Assembly (NCBI GenBank): GCA_911728455.2
Contig: OU452240.1
Coordinates: 7,769,352-7,833,351, forward strand
Direction: 5' to 3'
DNA from: Marthasterias glacialis
Taxonomy: Eukaryota; Echinodermata; Asteroidea; Forcipulatida; Asteriidae
Length of the DNA stretch: 64,000 nt
The notes under the pieces were generated by a model. That model was not told the origin of the DNA and ran no database searches. It was given only the letters and a program-made list of their open reading frames with translations. Position numbers and translations under genes: made by a program. Shown piece by piece: positions 24,901-38,752 of this stretch (position 1 is the first letter of the stretch; every line of letters starts with the position of its first letter).

Positions 24901-27900
24901 GCTAACTTTTGTACTTGTTGCATAGTGCAGTCGCATTGTCACATCGTGCCGTTGCATTGTCATGTCGTGCTGTTGCATAGTCACATCCTGCTGTCGCATA
25001 GTCGCGTCGTGCTGCCGCATAGTTGCATCATGCCGTTGCCTACTTTTGTACTTGTTGCAAAGTGCCGTCGCATAGTCGCGTCAAGCCCTTGCATAGTCAC
25101 GTTGTGCCGTCGCATTGTCGCTTATGTGTTGTTGGCCTTTGTAGCCGCTTATGCCGTGGATGGCTCATAGTCGCGTCGTGCCATCGCATTGTCGCATCAT
25201 GCCGTCGCATTGTCGCCCGGAAGCAGTTTTACTGTATTATTCAGGGTCGTCTGGTCACCAGTTCTACCGATCTGAAAAGACAGCACCAATTCGCCTATCA
25301 TTTGAAAGGTACCACACTATTTCTTTATTTTGTAAAAATTTATAATTATTGCTTAACAAATGAAAGAAATAGTGTGGTACTTTTCTAATGATAGGCGAAT
25401 TGGTGCTGTCTTTTCAGATCAGTAAAATTGGTGACCAGACAACGCTGAATAATACAGTAAAACTGCTTCCGGGTGACAATGCGACAGCACAACGTGACAA
25501 TGGGACGGCACGCTGGGACTATGCGACAGCACTTGACAATGCGACGGCACGACGTGACAATGCGGCAGCTCTATGAATTGTGTACAAAAGTAGGCAATGG
25601 CACGAAGTGACAAATCGACAGCACAATGTGACTATGCGACGATACGACGCAATTATGCGACGGCACAACGCGACAATGCAACGGCACTATGCAATGTGTA
25701 CAATAGTAGGCGACGGCACTACGAGACAATGCGATGGCACGACGCGACAATGCGACGGCATGACGCGACAATGCGACGGCACTATGCAATGTGTACAAAA
25801 GTAGGCGACGGCACTACGCGATGGCACAATGCGACAATGCGACGGCACGATGCAACAATACAATGGCATGACAGGACTATGCGACGGCACGACGCGACAA
25901 TGCGACGCGACAATGCAACTGCACTATGCAATGTGTACAATAGTAGGCGACGGCACTAAGCGACAATGCGATAGCACGACGCGAAAATGCGACGGCATGA
26001 CGCGACATTGCGACGGCACTATGCAATGTGTACAAAAGTAGGCGACGGCACGACGCAACAGCGAGGGACACTACATACACCATCATACATCCGCCGTTGA
26101 AATGGCAGAGATAGAATTCCATAGGGGAGCTCCATCGTGGTTGTGTGGAGCTCCGTCGTGGTTATGTAGGCTCCGTCATGGTTGTGGGATCGCTCGTAAA
26201 CGTTTTATTTTATTTATTAAACTAAACTACAAATGCCAATAGGTTGCGGATGCCTACTTCCGGGTTGTAAATAAGAATGTGTGATGAATCTGTATGGTGG
26301 CTTTAAAGGGACATTGAACGCCAACATTGGCATCAACATTCAGGTTTGTATGTTGAATGGTACCACACTATTTCTTTATTTTGTAAAAATTTATAATTAT
26401 TGCTTAACAAATGAAAGAAATAGTGTGGTACCTTTCTAATGATAGGCGAATTGGTGCTGTATTTTCAGATCGGTAGAATTGGTGACCAGACAACGCTGAA
26501 TAATACAGTAAAACTGCTTCCGGTGACAATGCGACAGCACGACGTGACAATGCGACGGCACGACGTGACTATGCGACAGCACGTGACAATGCGACCGGAC
26601 TATGCGACGGCATCGTGGTTGTGTGGAGCTCCGTCGTGGTTATGTAGGCTCCGTCATGGTTGTGGGATCGCCGTCGTAAACGTTTTATTTATTTATTAAA
26701 CTAAACTACAAATGCCAATAGGTTGCGGATGCCTACTTCCAGGTTGTAAATTAGAATGTGTATTGAATCTGCATGGTGGCTTTTAAGGGACATTGAATGC
26801 CAATATTGGCATCAATTCAGGTTTTGTACCCCATGTCGTAAATATTGACGCCAATATTGATGTCAATATTCACGACTTTGCCCCAAGTCGCAAATATTGA
26901 CGCCAATATTCAGGACTTGGCCCCATGTTGCAAATATTGATGCAACTTGGGGCAAAGTGGTGAATATTAGCGTGAATATTGGCGTCAATATTTGTGACTT
27001 GTGTACTCCTTTTTTGATCTGCCTGGTAACAGCAGGATTAAGACCACTGCCTGCCCTGATTTTACAGGTGCAGGTTTCTCACTTCATATGTCATCACTTA
27101 AATAAAACAACTCAACCTGAAACACCTTGAGCCTGTGTGCCTTCCTTTATCCCTATAAGCATCAAGCTACAGTCCCCCACTCTCCTTGAGCACCCTCCAC
27201 AAGAAAGAGACAAGTAAAGCAAGTACAGTAAAGAGAATCGCAAAGTGCATGCGCTAGACAAAGTCTACATGTTTTGTATGACTCTGAATGGCTAGACTGA
27301 GTGGCACTGAATACGATTCCTTCCTCCATGATCTATCTGACTGTCTAGAGATTGTCGTTGCTGTAGGATGCACGATGGCAAGTCAATGACATTTCAGATA
27401 GACTCTGGGGCCACTGAGAGATTAAACATTGGAAACAAAAATTAGCACGCGTGTGGTGCCGCGCACAACCCTCAGCAAAAATAGGTCTTCATTGGCCTCA
27501 GTGAGGGCACTGTTTGGGCTTGTGACAGCGTTACAAGGGGTCTAGATGTACAATCAAACTCAATGATAATATAGATACAATATGATAGAGAGATATTCCT
27601 ACCATGAGGGGTGTTAGGTGAAGTCCATCAAATCTGAAGGAAGTTGCATTGTGGACATCAGTGAAGCCATTACTGATATCAAATAAATCTCTTCCAGACC
27701 CTATAGCAACCTCATAATGGATCTCCAGATGTGGGTGTTCAAAACCAAACCACTGAGCTGATAGACTGGATTGATTCGTCTGAGAATCAATGTCTGTAGC
27801 CACAGTCTAAACAGAATCAAATCAGTTAAAGTAACACTTGAAATCGTTTCTTATTATTTCATTTTAAATCCACCTTCTTTGTTCAATTTCCTTTCAAAAT

Positions 27901-30900
27901 AAAATAATGTATTTAAAATGTTGTTTCATTTGTGTGTTAAACATTGCAAAAAAACCATCTTGAATCAGATCTTTCAGAGTGGTAATGTTCACTTAGATTG
28001 AGATATAATATCAGATAAATAATCTGTGAAAGGTTAACTGGAAAAAGTGCAACATTTTCAAGAAAACAGTCAGTAACCATACCCCGAAGTTCACACCGAC
28101 CTCACCACCAGATGGTGCAATATCCAGTACAACTCCCTTTGATGGCAACTGTACTATGTGTCTGTAGACTGAGGATGTTCCTACTGTACTTAGTCCAGCA
28201 CCATTCTTAGCTTCAACTGAGATGTAATACTCATGATCACCGTGGAGATACCAGTCTAAGTTATCGTACAGGAATGCAGCACAAGATGATTGAGTGACAC
28301 ATGGACCAATCCTGTAGTCTTTCTTGCATTGGAAAGTCAGTGTTTCTATGCTACCTTTAGTGCGCCCTGTAGTGACAAATAATTGTCATATACTTATTGT
28401 CACAAAATCTGTGTATAAAGTCACTATTGTATAATGAAAACCTCTTTTAAAAACATTTTGATATTGGATTGTACTTTAGAAAGATTAACGTTATGATATG
28501 GTGGATCAAACACTTAAGTCTCAACCATTCATTGTTTTGGTGTCTTTAATCAGAGTTTGCTTCTCCTCATATGAACCTGTATTAGAAAGGCTCAGATTAC
28601 TCCTTTATTACCCATGAAGGACTAATGTCTCTGCTCCCCTTGAAAATTAAAAAACTTCAGGGACACATTGATCAATCAAACCGTATAGTGATTTGCCACA
28701 ATTACACACAGTTAGATTAAGACTCACCTATGGCAACTTGATATGCAAGGTTTATATCTTCAGAGTCTATGAAGGCATCATCTCCCCATTCTGCAACCAA
28801 ATACCTGCCATCTACATGGACTAAAATATGTCCCACAAACAAAGGAGGCGTGGTGTCCACGATGATTGGCCCAACAACCTTAATTAGTAATGTAAAATTT
28901 GATATATTACAGTTCACTTAGCAAAGTGTGATGTCACCAACATACAAATCACTTTGGCAGTGGGGGAGAAAACAACAAAATGGTGGCCGCTGAATGGACT
29001 AGCAAATTACATTACAACGCCATTAGGCCTATATGTTTCTACTTACAATGCTTTAAAAAGAAAAAAAAGATAGTTAAATACAGTCTTTATCTAGAACCTT
29101 TCCGTCAACTTGTTCGCCTCCATATTGAAAAAGTCATGTGATAGCACATCACGCAATCATCATCGCTGATCGATCGTGGTTGACATGAGCATGTTTTTGA
29201 TGGGGCAAGGCTTGTTCCATGACATTTGAGCGTGAAATGCAAAAGCAAAATGCACGTCGACCTGGGGGACTAGGGTTAAGAATCTAATTAGTGCTTTGTA
29301 AAAACAATTAAGAAGAGTAACTGTAAAAACTGCCATAGTGATTTGTATTGTGACATCACATTTTGCTTAGCAATTAAGATTGATACACATATTATGAAGA
29401 TCAGTCTTAGCCCTGTAAAATCACACCCTGATCACTTTTCACAGGCACATTATTGCCAATACACCACAAATTTGCCCATTACCCAACATGCATTAAAAAT
29501 CTTCTCAAATTGTCTCCTTCTCCTTGTCTTAAGCTATTTAAACTGAAGGTTTCATTACTTGTGTAATGTCATGAAAAATAGTAACATTTTTTCAAAGAAT
29601 GGATATGAATGTTCATAACTGTATCAGCTTTAGTAATAACATTGACCAAAACAATATGTTTAAATAGAATGTCTGCTCATACCTTTGATGAAGTTAACTG
29701 AGCTTTATTGATAGCATTTATTAACAAATAGAAGATATTTCCTTGTCCAATATGAGGATAATACAACACAAACTGATCGTGACCAGACGATGATGCAAAG
29801 TTCACAAGGTCAGAAGTTGGATTCGATGGGTCACTACTGAGGCCAATCTGGTAGTCAAAAATGGAGCTCTGTGCATCACTTCCAGTCCAAGATAAACTTA
29901 TCTAATAACAGAATATCAAATTATGAAGTATTTTAACAATATGTTGATTAACGACAAAACATAACAAGTAAGAACATGAAGTTTTACCAGAATATTAGGC
30001 AAGGATAGGTTAACTGTATTGTATGACTCTCTTGATCAAAGTTTTCATTGGGCAACATTATATCAGACTTGTTATACAATAATGGACCTATTTGCTGGCA
30101 CACAGCCAAAACGACAATACCAGCAAGATAGAGCCTTAAAAACACATTCATTTATACAACAATACCACCTAATTTAACTATGCTCCAAATCCTTGAATGT
30201 CTTTAAGTAACCATGCAAAAATAATAGTATCCAGCATATTTCATTACGTGTTTGTGAGTACGAAGAAAGACCTTCTCTTGAATGCCTGTATTCCACTGAC
30301 ATTGAACGTCTCCTCCTAGTAATGATGAAGCAACAGATGTGCCATTGCCAGGATACAATGACAAGTCATTAACTAGAGTTGCCTTGGACCTTGATAAGAA
30401 ATATATATATGTAATCAGTCATTCTTTGGTAATTTATTTCAGCATTTTGATTTAAAGCAATAGGTGAAAAATTCAAGGTACATTTTGTTGTACCTGTTAA
30501 CAAACTTAGAGCAGCATTATTACAATGCATCCCTATATTGCATTATTTGCTAACCTGTGGACAAAAACTTTCAGTAACATCACGAAGTGCCAAAAACATG
30601 CAAAATCGGTAGGAAAACTCGATCCAGTTTTTTCGTGGTTTTGATTCATTTAATCAGCATTTAACAATTTACCAAGTTTTTATACGTCTGGAATCGCGTT
30701 TTCATCAAGAACTGCTGACCAATCTTGATGTCCCTTCGACCGTGTTGAATGTACAGCTGAAACAATGCCATAATTCAGTGCTCCGGCTTTTGCATTTTCA
30801 AGAAGTGCCAAAAACCTTTTTCCCTTCGTAAATATGCGACCACATTGATAACACAGCTGGCACAGTGCACAAAAATAGTGCTCCGGCTTTTGCTTTTTCA

Positions 30901-33900
30901 CGAACAGCCAAAAAGTTTACAAATGGCAAGCTGCACACACACCACTTTTGTACAGATTTCTTGAACAGATCGTCTTGTTTGTTAAATAGTTACTCTTTTA
31001 TTAAACACGTTGTGAACAAAATTAAACCAGGTTTGCATGGTTTAAGATCTGTACTTCCTGATTTGTAAAATTTAAAAAATTAAAAGGCAAAAAGTTTATG
31101 AATCAATCATTTCAAAATGAGTTCAACTTTAAACGCTATTTTCTGCTAATATTAATGGTGACTTTAGTGAACTTTTTGGCAGTTCATGGTGTTGTTGATG
31201 AAATGTTCATCATGCTCTATAAAATGTATTATTGGCTTCATACATGTGAACTTGAAATCCCACTTTGCATTTAACACCAAAGAAGGCTTCATGAAGCTGT
31301 AAGAGCATTATGCCTTCTTGTTTTCAGTCAAACATATTTAGAGCAGTCAAATGCATCGATGGACACAAACTTCACAACACTGAGATCCAAGATCTGAGAT
31401 CAATATAAAGATAAGGTGATTTGGTCAACCTCCTTACAAATAAAAAAGAAAACATTCAGGTACAAAATGAACATCTTCTACCTGCATTCCTCAGATGCAT
31501 TCAGCAGTTTAGTCTTACGACGGTGTTCATCAATAAACCACACTCGATCCTCACTATCCTTTGCAAGACCAGGCCACATTCGAGCATTACTGATTGAGAT
31601 ATCAGACAACTCTGGTGGGCTTGTGTCTATCATGACACCATCAGAACAGACAATAGAAGGTTCCATTGCATGGTTGTAGGCAACAACTGTGATGTAGTAC
31701 ATGCCTGTTGAGGGCGCTGTCCAACTTGCATGAGTAGAGGTGGTTCTTGACATCTTCGGGAAAAATATCATATCAAAAAGCTGTGTTAGAATTTAAACAC
31801 AATAATCACAATGACTCTCAGCCGTGCAAATCATCACCAAACGATTCATAAAAATTCATTAAAAAAATGCATTTTGGCAAATCAGTGTTTTAATCAATTT
31901 TGAATGTTGTCAATGACATCAACATTTTCCACAAGTTTTCAAGTCATAAAACATCATATTACACTATTTAGCACAAGGAAAATATCTTCAGATTTACAGT
32001 TCAAGTTTTAACGAACCGCAAATCGTTGATTAGCCATTTTTACATTAAAGTACCGTCGGGGTAGTATGAAGTACACAGCGCTGGCACCGTGCCAAAAACG
32101 AAGGCCAGACCGTTTAGAATTTCAACAAAGAGACTCTTCTTCGTTTCATCCTGTCCACAAATCCAAGATGCTGTGTTTCAGCCAGAGCTGAACAGGGTCT
32201 TTTGCACTTTCGGTGAATACAGCAGCACTTTTGTGCTCACAATAGAGGACACCTGAGTAAGTGATATACGGTTTCTGGTTCAGAATAGCATTTTGGTATG
32301 CAGGTTAAATATTCTGGTTGTTCAGATTGCCCAATTTCTTGACCGTTACCTTGCAGCGACCAGTAGGCCACCTACAATATCCAAGTTGGCTAAGGCATGT
32401 CCATTCAGCCAATATTGCAGCTTGAGTCAGCACCAGGTGGGAATTTTTCTTTTGGACATGCACATGGATATTACTGTTCCCTTAAGGCTACTTTGATGTA
32501 AGCAGCTTTACTTAGTCAGTTTCACTGAGGAAGTTTCTCCTGGATTTGAGCCTTCTCTTTGATGGTTCACGGCCGATCAGAGGGTGACGCTTAGTCTGGC
32601 GCTCCCGTTCTTTATTGCTCGCTGTACTGCTGCGCTATACCAGAAAGAATGTTTAGACTGTCTATTGGTGTTGGTCTCAGATAAATAGAGTGACTCAGGC
32701 GACAGGTGGCATTGGTGGCTTGGTCAATTTTGATGGCATGTATTGATATTTCCCAAACTGGGCAGAGGCATATTCAGCAGTTGTTCCGATACGTTTGCTG
32801 ACATTGTTATTTCTTGTACAACTACCCAGGTGGAAACACACCTGTGTCTTTGATGGATTTGTACCTATGTGGTTCTCGTCATAGGCCTATGTGGTTCTCG
32901 TCACGGCTTGGGCTTGGGCTCCGTCCGCCTGTTTAAATCCCCATAAGGAAAGCACACGTTTTCAAAATAACTGACAGGGCCTAAGCCCAAGCCCAAGCCA
33001 AAGCCGTGGTTTCGTAAACGGCCATAATAATTATGGTGTCAGTTCGTTGACAGCATTTGAGAGTTGTTTTTCCACATTATTGAAGACACTTTACTTTGGC
33101 AGCTACACCGATCTCGGGAATAGAAGGGGCATACTTCTAGGCTGGTCGTTGGTGTAGATAATTAAGAGTAGTGGTGCAAGCCCACTTCCCCGAGGTAGAC
33201 CATTTTTGAGTCTCCGCCATGTGCTCCTCTGATACTGCCTAGTTCAACCATGGAGGTCGTACCTGTTCTCAAGAAACGAAAATCATTGGTGAAGGGATTG
33301 AGGTTTCTCTTTTGGACAACAGAGGGCGCAATGTAGCAGTCACTGGGTTGCTGCCGCATCGGACGGTGACTGGTGGAACGCACGCTGGTTGGGCAATGGC
33401 TAGGATGAGTCACCTATGATGCGGGCGCGCAGCAGCGTGATTTTGCATGTACGAGTGCGTCCAGTCAGTGCCGAAGATTATAGAGCGCCGTAGCGCAAGA
33501 TGGGGTACTCTGGCTGAAACGTGAAATCTCACTGGACGCCATTTCCGCAAGTGACTCTATTGATACAACAGTGATACTTGCGGACCAGTGTAGAACATGA
33601 CGATTGTTGTCAATGGGAAACACTGGCATTCACTTGCCAAAATGGCACCCATACGTATTTCAATTTCCAACAGTAGATAAAGGCCCACAGTTCCCCATCC
33701 TGCACCTACGGCGCTCTATAATCTTTGGTCAGTGCTGGGATCTGCCGTCATCTGCTGTGTCAGAGCGCAAAGACCTGTTCAGGTTGCCGTCGGGACAGAC
33801 AAAACCGTTCAGCGGGGCTCTGAAGAGAGGGAATCGGGTTAGTATACCTGAAAGCTAGAGGAAAAGGACGAAAGGCACAGTGTAACCAGGGAACCGAGGG

Positions 33901-36900
33901 TTAGTAGCCAGTGGCGTAAATTTGTTGTGACAGTGGGGGGGGGGGGGGGGGGGGATGGTAATGGGAAAAAAGGAATGATGCTGAGATCACGAGCAAAGGG
34001 GCACGGGAAACATATGTCAACTGTTAATGAGCAGCAGATGTAGCGGCGTGGCGAAGGCACTTTCTTTGGGGGGGGGGGGGGGGTGGAAGCGTAAATTTGC
34101 CGACTGACATTACCAAATGAAAGTAAAAGCTCAATGATATTGGACTCAACTACACAAGGGGGTTCGGGGGCGTAGCCCCCAAACGCTCAAGAAGTTTTTC
34201 ACTGATTCGAAGGTTTAAAATGGCCCTCAAATGCCGAGCTTAGACATCTCCTATTCGAAATGCAAGCTTTGAAAACCGGACTTTTTTTGCGAATCCCCTG
34301 TTTGAGTATATAGACACAAATTCTAGTGGGGGTCCAGGGGGCGAAGCCACCGGTCGCTCTGAGGTTTTAAGTGTTTTCAAGGCTAAGGAGGACCGTCAAA
34401 TTGCCAAAAATAGACGTTTAATTTTGAAGTTCAAACTTTGAATAGCTTTGGTCTCTGGACAAATCCCCTACTGTTGGAGTTTATATAGGCAACAATTCTT
34501 ATGGGGGTCCAGGGGCGAACTCCCCAGACGCTCTCAGATTTGTTTTCCAGGAGTAAAAAAAAGGACGTGAAATTGCCGAAAATAAAGGCTTGTTTTATTA
34601 TGGATATGTTCATAATCATCAATTTTTAAACTTTTAGTCAGTGTAACAACTGTGTATCATTTCCGTCTACATCTCCTCCCCTGAATGTCTCTTCAGGAAG
34701 TCTTTATAGGTACTGCGATCCGTACATGGGCGGTACATTTCCACTCGAACGGATTGATTCTCCCAGCCCTGATTTAGGAACACCTATGCATGCATACTCG
34801 TGAGTGATTGCCGGTGGACACTTCGTTTTAATTGGTAATTGATAAAATTCGCCAAAATACTTTCAATCAGTCTTGCTAGACGGATATCCCTGTTGATATC
34901 CAGGATCTTGTGGAGAGAGCATCTGTTTTTCATTGAGTCGAACGCAGCTAAGATGTCAACCAACACTGCACTGGTTACTTTCTCTTCCCTGAAACCATCT
35001 TTGATGTGTTAAGTGAGGTTGAGTATTTGGCTTGTCATAGACTTGCCAGGGCGGACGCAAAACCACAGCTTGTTCAGGGATGAGCATTTCGTCAACGTCT
35101 GGTCCAATTCTATTGAGCAGGAGTCGTTCAATCTTGTATGTGTGGCAGAAGCTGGCACCATTGCATGTGCTTTCTTCCAGTTCTTGGGGAAACTGAATTG
35201 TGGCTAGGCAATGGTTGTACAACTGTAACAGCCATTTCTTAAAGGTACACACCGGCTTACTGTTTACCTAATTTAATGATGTGGAATAACAGACAATAAT
35301 TTTTAAATGGTTGTCGTAAAAAAAAATCATCAAAATACCACGTAATTAACGAAAAATGTGTAAAAAACAAAACACGGTCAAAGGTCAGCTTATACGTTTT
35401 TCCAGCCGTTGCAACTGTCAAGTTTACGTGACAATGTTGCGCAATGTTGTAAGTAGACTGGTGCTCTGTTTAAGTATGAATTATTACAATAGCGAGGCAT
35501 GGGGATCCAGACTTCATATCCATCCAGCACAAATTCACGTGTAAATGAAAAATACATATTATCGTCGTGGTGCTATATACGTCTGATTATTCAGAAATAG
35601 CACGCCCTATTATGCTCTTCCAGCCCCCCCCCCCCCCCCCCCCCCCCGTCAAATGTCAGTGATTCTGCCTCTTGTACAATTTTAAAATTCACGTGTAAAT
35701 AAAAAACAGACATAAACGGACAGTTTGTATTCTGTGTACGACGAACTGGATGAACTTACTAACAATGGAGAACGTTTCTTCGACATCCAAGGATCGGTAC
35801 CAAAAAAAAACATCGCAAGGAAAAACCAGAAGGCGGTCCAACGAAAAGTAAAAAGTAAAAAACAAAAAACAAACAAAACGATAAATCCAAAGGGAAAGCC
35901 AGCATGTGCCAAGCGAGCCTCCCGCCTTCGCTGCAAACGGATTGCCTTTCTCCTGGCAGCTTTAGCGATGGCATTCTCCCGTTTTTCGGGCAATGACTTC
36001 ACTGGCCAGCCACAGCCACCGCCACCGGTTTGTTGTTGGGCGATTGGGGGGGGGGTGGACATTATGCAGTTATCATAGAAGTAAATAGATCAGCTGTATG
36101 GGATAAACCATGGAGGTAGAAATTAGTCTAATTTCTACCTCCATGGATAAACATTCCCCGTCGTCGTCCCGCGTGTGTGTAACGCAGGCAACACATTTCA
36201 ATAGTTAGGGGATAATAGCTAGGGGTACAGACTAAAACAGTCGTAAAAAAACGTAATCGTTGGTCCGGCACCCTACCCCTCCGACAAGCTCCTAAGCTTA
36301 CGGCTAGACCGGCAAGCTGGGGAGTTCATGCCCCGGGGTTTGTCTCTCTGGCCCCACGAGACACGGCACCGACTGTACGGGGTATGCCCCAAGGTTTACG
36401 TTCCGCGTGCTCCCACGCTGGTGCGCCGTAAAACACGCTTCGGTTGCACGGACTCTCTGAATGCGAATATTACGTTCGATTTTTCATCATTATTTACAAA
36501 ATTGTATCAATAATCTGAATACACAGTCTTTTTTGTCAAATACTCATAAATAATTGTAAAAATAAAGATTTAAATTTGGTTCAGTAATTTACTTTTATAC
36601 GGCTGGAAGTAAAACTAACTCCGAAGATCACGTGATTTATCCGAACCACTTTTTTGGTTCGGATAAATCGTTTTTTGAAAAATGCTCGAAAACGGAAAAA
36701 TTTGATGGTTTCTTTTAGGAACCATTCTTATCCATTCCTGGAAGACCCTTTAAGTCATATGTTAGCCTATTTTGTAGCCCAAATAGCCCAACGAAGCCGG
36801 TGTGCCCCTTTAACAACAGGACCAAAGTACGTAATCTGCCAAGTGGAAAAGTTATCTACGCCACTTTCCTTTCCTTGTTTTAGTGAGAAGATAATCGTGT

Positions 36901-37567
36901 CCAGCTCTTCCAGAGTCATGGGTCGAGTGTGAGCTTGTTTTGGGGGTTTCATCTTTCCACTTTTGCTGTTCAGTAGCAGTTGGTTGTTGTGTGGTGCTTT
37001 AGGGTCAAGAGACAATTGTATGACCTAGATAAAGTTTGCGTTTTCATAAAGGTTTGGAGAGGACGCACTGCACACAAGACCTTATTTGCGTTGTTTTCTT
37101 TACTCATTAATTAAACTTACTATATTAAAATTAACAACAGATTGGTATGATTTAAGATCTCCACTTTCATGATTGGTAAAATGTCAAAGTCACCAAGATG
37201 ATGATTTCAAAAACACTTTAAGAGTAAGAGACTGTAAATAACAAAGGGTGGCTACGGTCAAAAATAGATTTTCTTTATACTTTCAAATGTGATGGACCTT
37301 TGCCTATTCTCAATGCCACGTTAAATATACCCTTAAAAAACAAAATATAGAAAAATATTTTCCTAAGAAGTTATTGGTAGATGGGTTCTTTGAGGCTGCA
37401 TTCAATGTATCAAAATAATCACCAGATGTGTGGATGGGTTATGCCATTAATTTGGACTTTTTCAAAGTATCAAAGTATACCATTTTTGACAGCTCTTTTT
37501 TGACACACTTGTGTCCTTGAGCAAGGCACTTATCATAATTGCTCCGTATTTTTTTTATTTTTATTTT

Positions 37568-37602
<35 letters not shown>

Positions 37603-38720
37603 TTTTTTTTTTTTGGGGGGGGGGGGGGTAGAGCCTTCTGCTTTACCAGCCAGGCTTCTGATGGATGATACCCAAGCCAACATCCTTACGAACTGTGAAG
37701 GGGGTTAACCTGTTTCAGCCTTGAGTGGCTTACTGGCCTTGTGTGTCTGGCGACTTCCAAAAAAAAAATGATAATAAAACAAAACTCATAACCTATATGG
37801 TAGTGCTCCGCTCGACGACGACCATTTATTTGCACCAGGTGATATTTCGTGGCACGATTTTGTTTGACGAGCGGGCGTCTTCCACTTCAACCCATGTTGT
37901 TTCCAAACATAAAAGTTTGGCTGCACGCTTGGCTCAATTTAAAGTTTGTGAAAACATTGACTTCTTAAACTTCTATTAACTTCTTATGTCAAGAAAACAT
38001 ACCTTGTCTATAATTGATGGTGTCATGTCTGCTTCATTCCAGCATGTGTCATCGAATAGATAGTTGTAGAACTTGATCCCACTCTCCTTGTCAAAAAATC
38101 CTTCCCAATAAGCAGTCAGGTCACTGACCTCTTGAAAGTCAACCTCATTTGATCCTGGTATGCCATCATGTACAACTCCAGCTTGAGGGGGTGATGTGTC
38201 GACTGTAATCTACATGATTCAAATACTAGTGAAGTTTTGAACTGCGTAATGATGTTTACCTTTGCCTTTATCACTTTATTTGAGTTGTAATACCTTTTTT
38301 CTTTCGTTTAGTCAAAATGTTAAATTACAACCAGAACTAATATGTTCGTCACCTGGCAAACACAATTAGGTTAATGATGACATCTCAATACAAAACACGA
38401 CGATACGATTCGCAACCGCAGTTCATGTTAAACTGGCAAAAGTCAAGTCACAAGAGTCAAATGGATTTTCATGGCTTTTGGCAGTAAACAATAAAAAAGA
38501 CTCATACATACTTTCGAGATCTTAAATTTTTTGTATACCTATTGCCAAATTGCTTATATCCAACGAGTGTACAGATCGTGTTCTATCTACGGCTGTTTTG
38601 AGTCATCCACTAGCATGATATAATATTTTTTTTTTAAACCCGAGGGCTGTTGCTGCATTTTATCTTTGAGTTTTTAACTAAATTGATGAACACCCCGATG
38701 TACAATTATGAACTTGCTTG

Positions 38721-38752
<32 letters not shown>

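Noticed and set aside
23640-26040. Long stop-free frames on both strands (up to 189 codons) rich in S, R, H, C or T, D, A
   Set aside because: They follow the 21-bp unit (a multiple of three) in every frame and have no start context or domain. They are by-products of the minisatellite.
23540-26700. CRISPR-like array
   Set aside because: Regular repeats but no unique spacers of constant size, and the genome is eukaryotic.
35725-36078. 117-codon frame inside the TTAA-flanked element as a transposase
   Set aside because: Lysine-rich, with no DDD/DDE pattern and too short; treated as chance.
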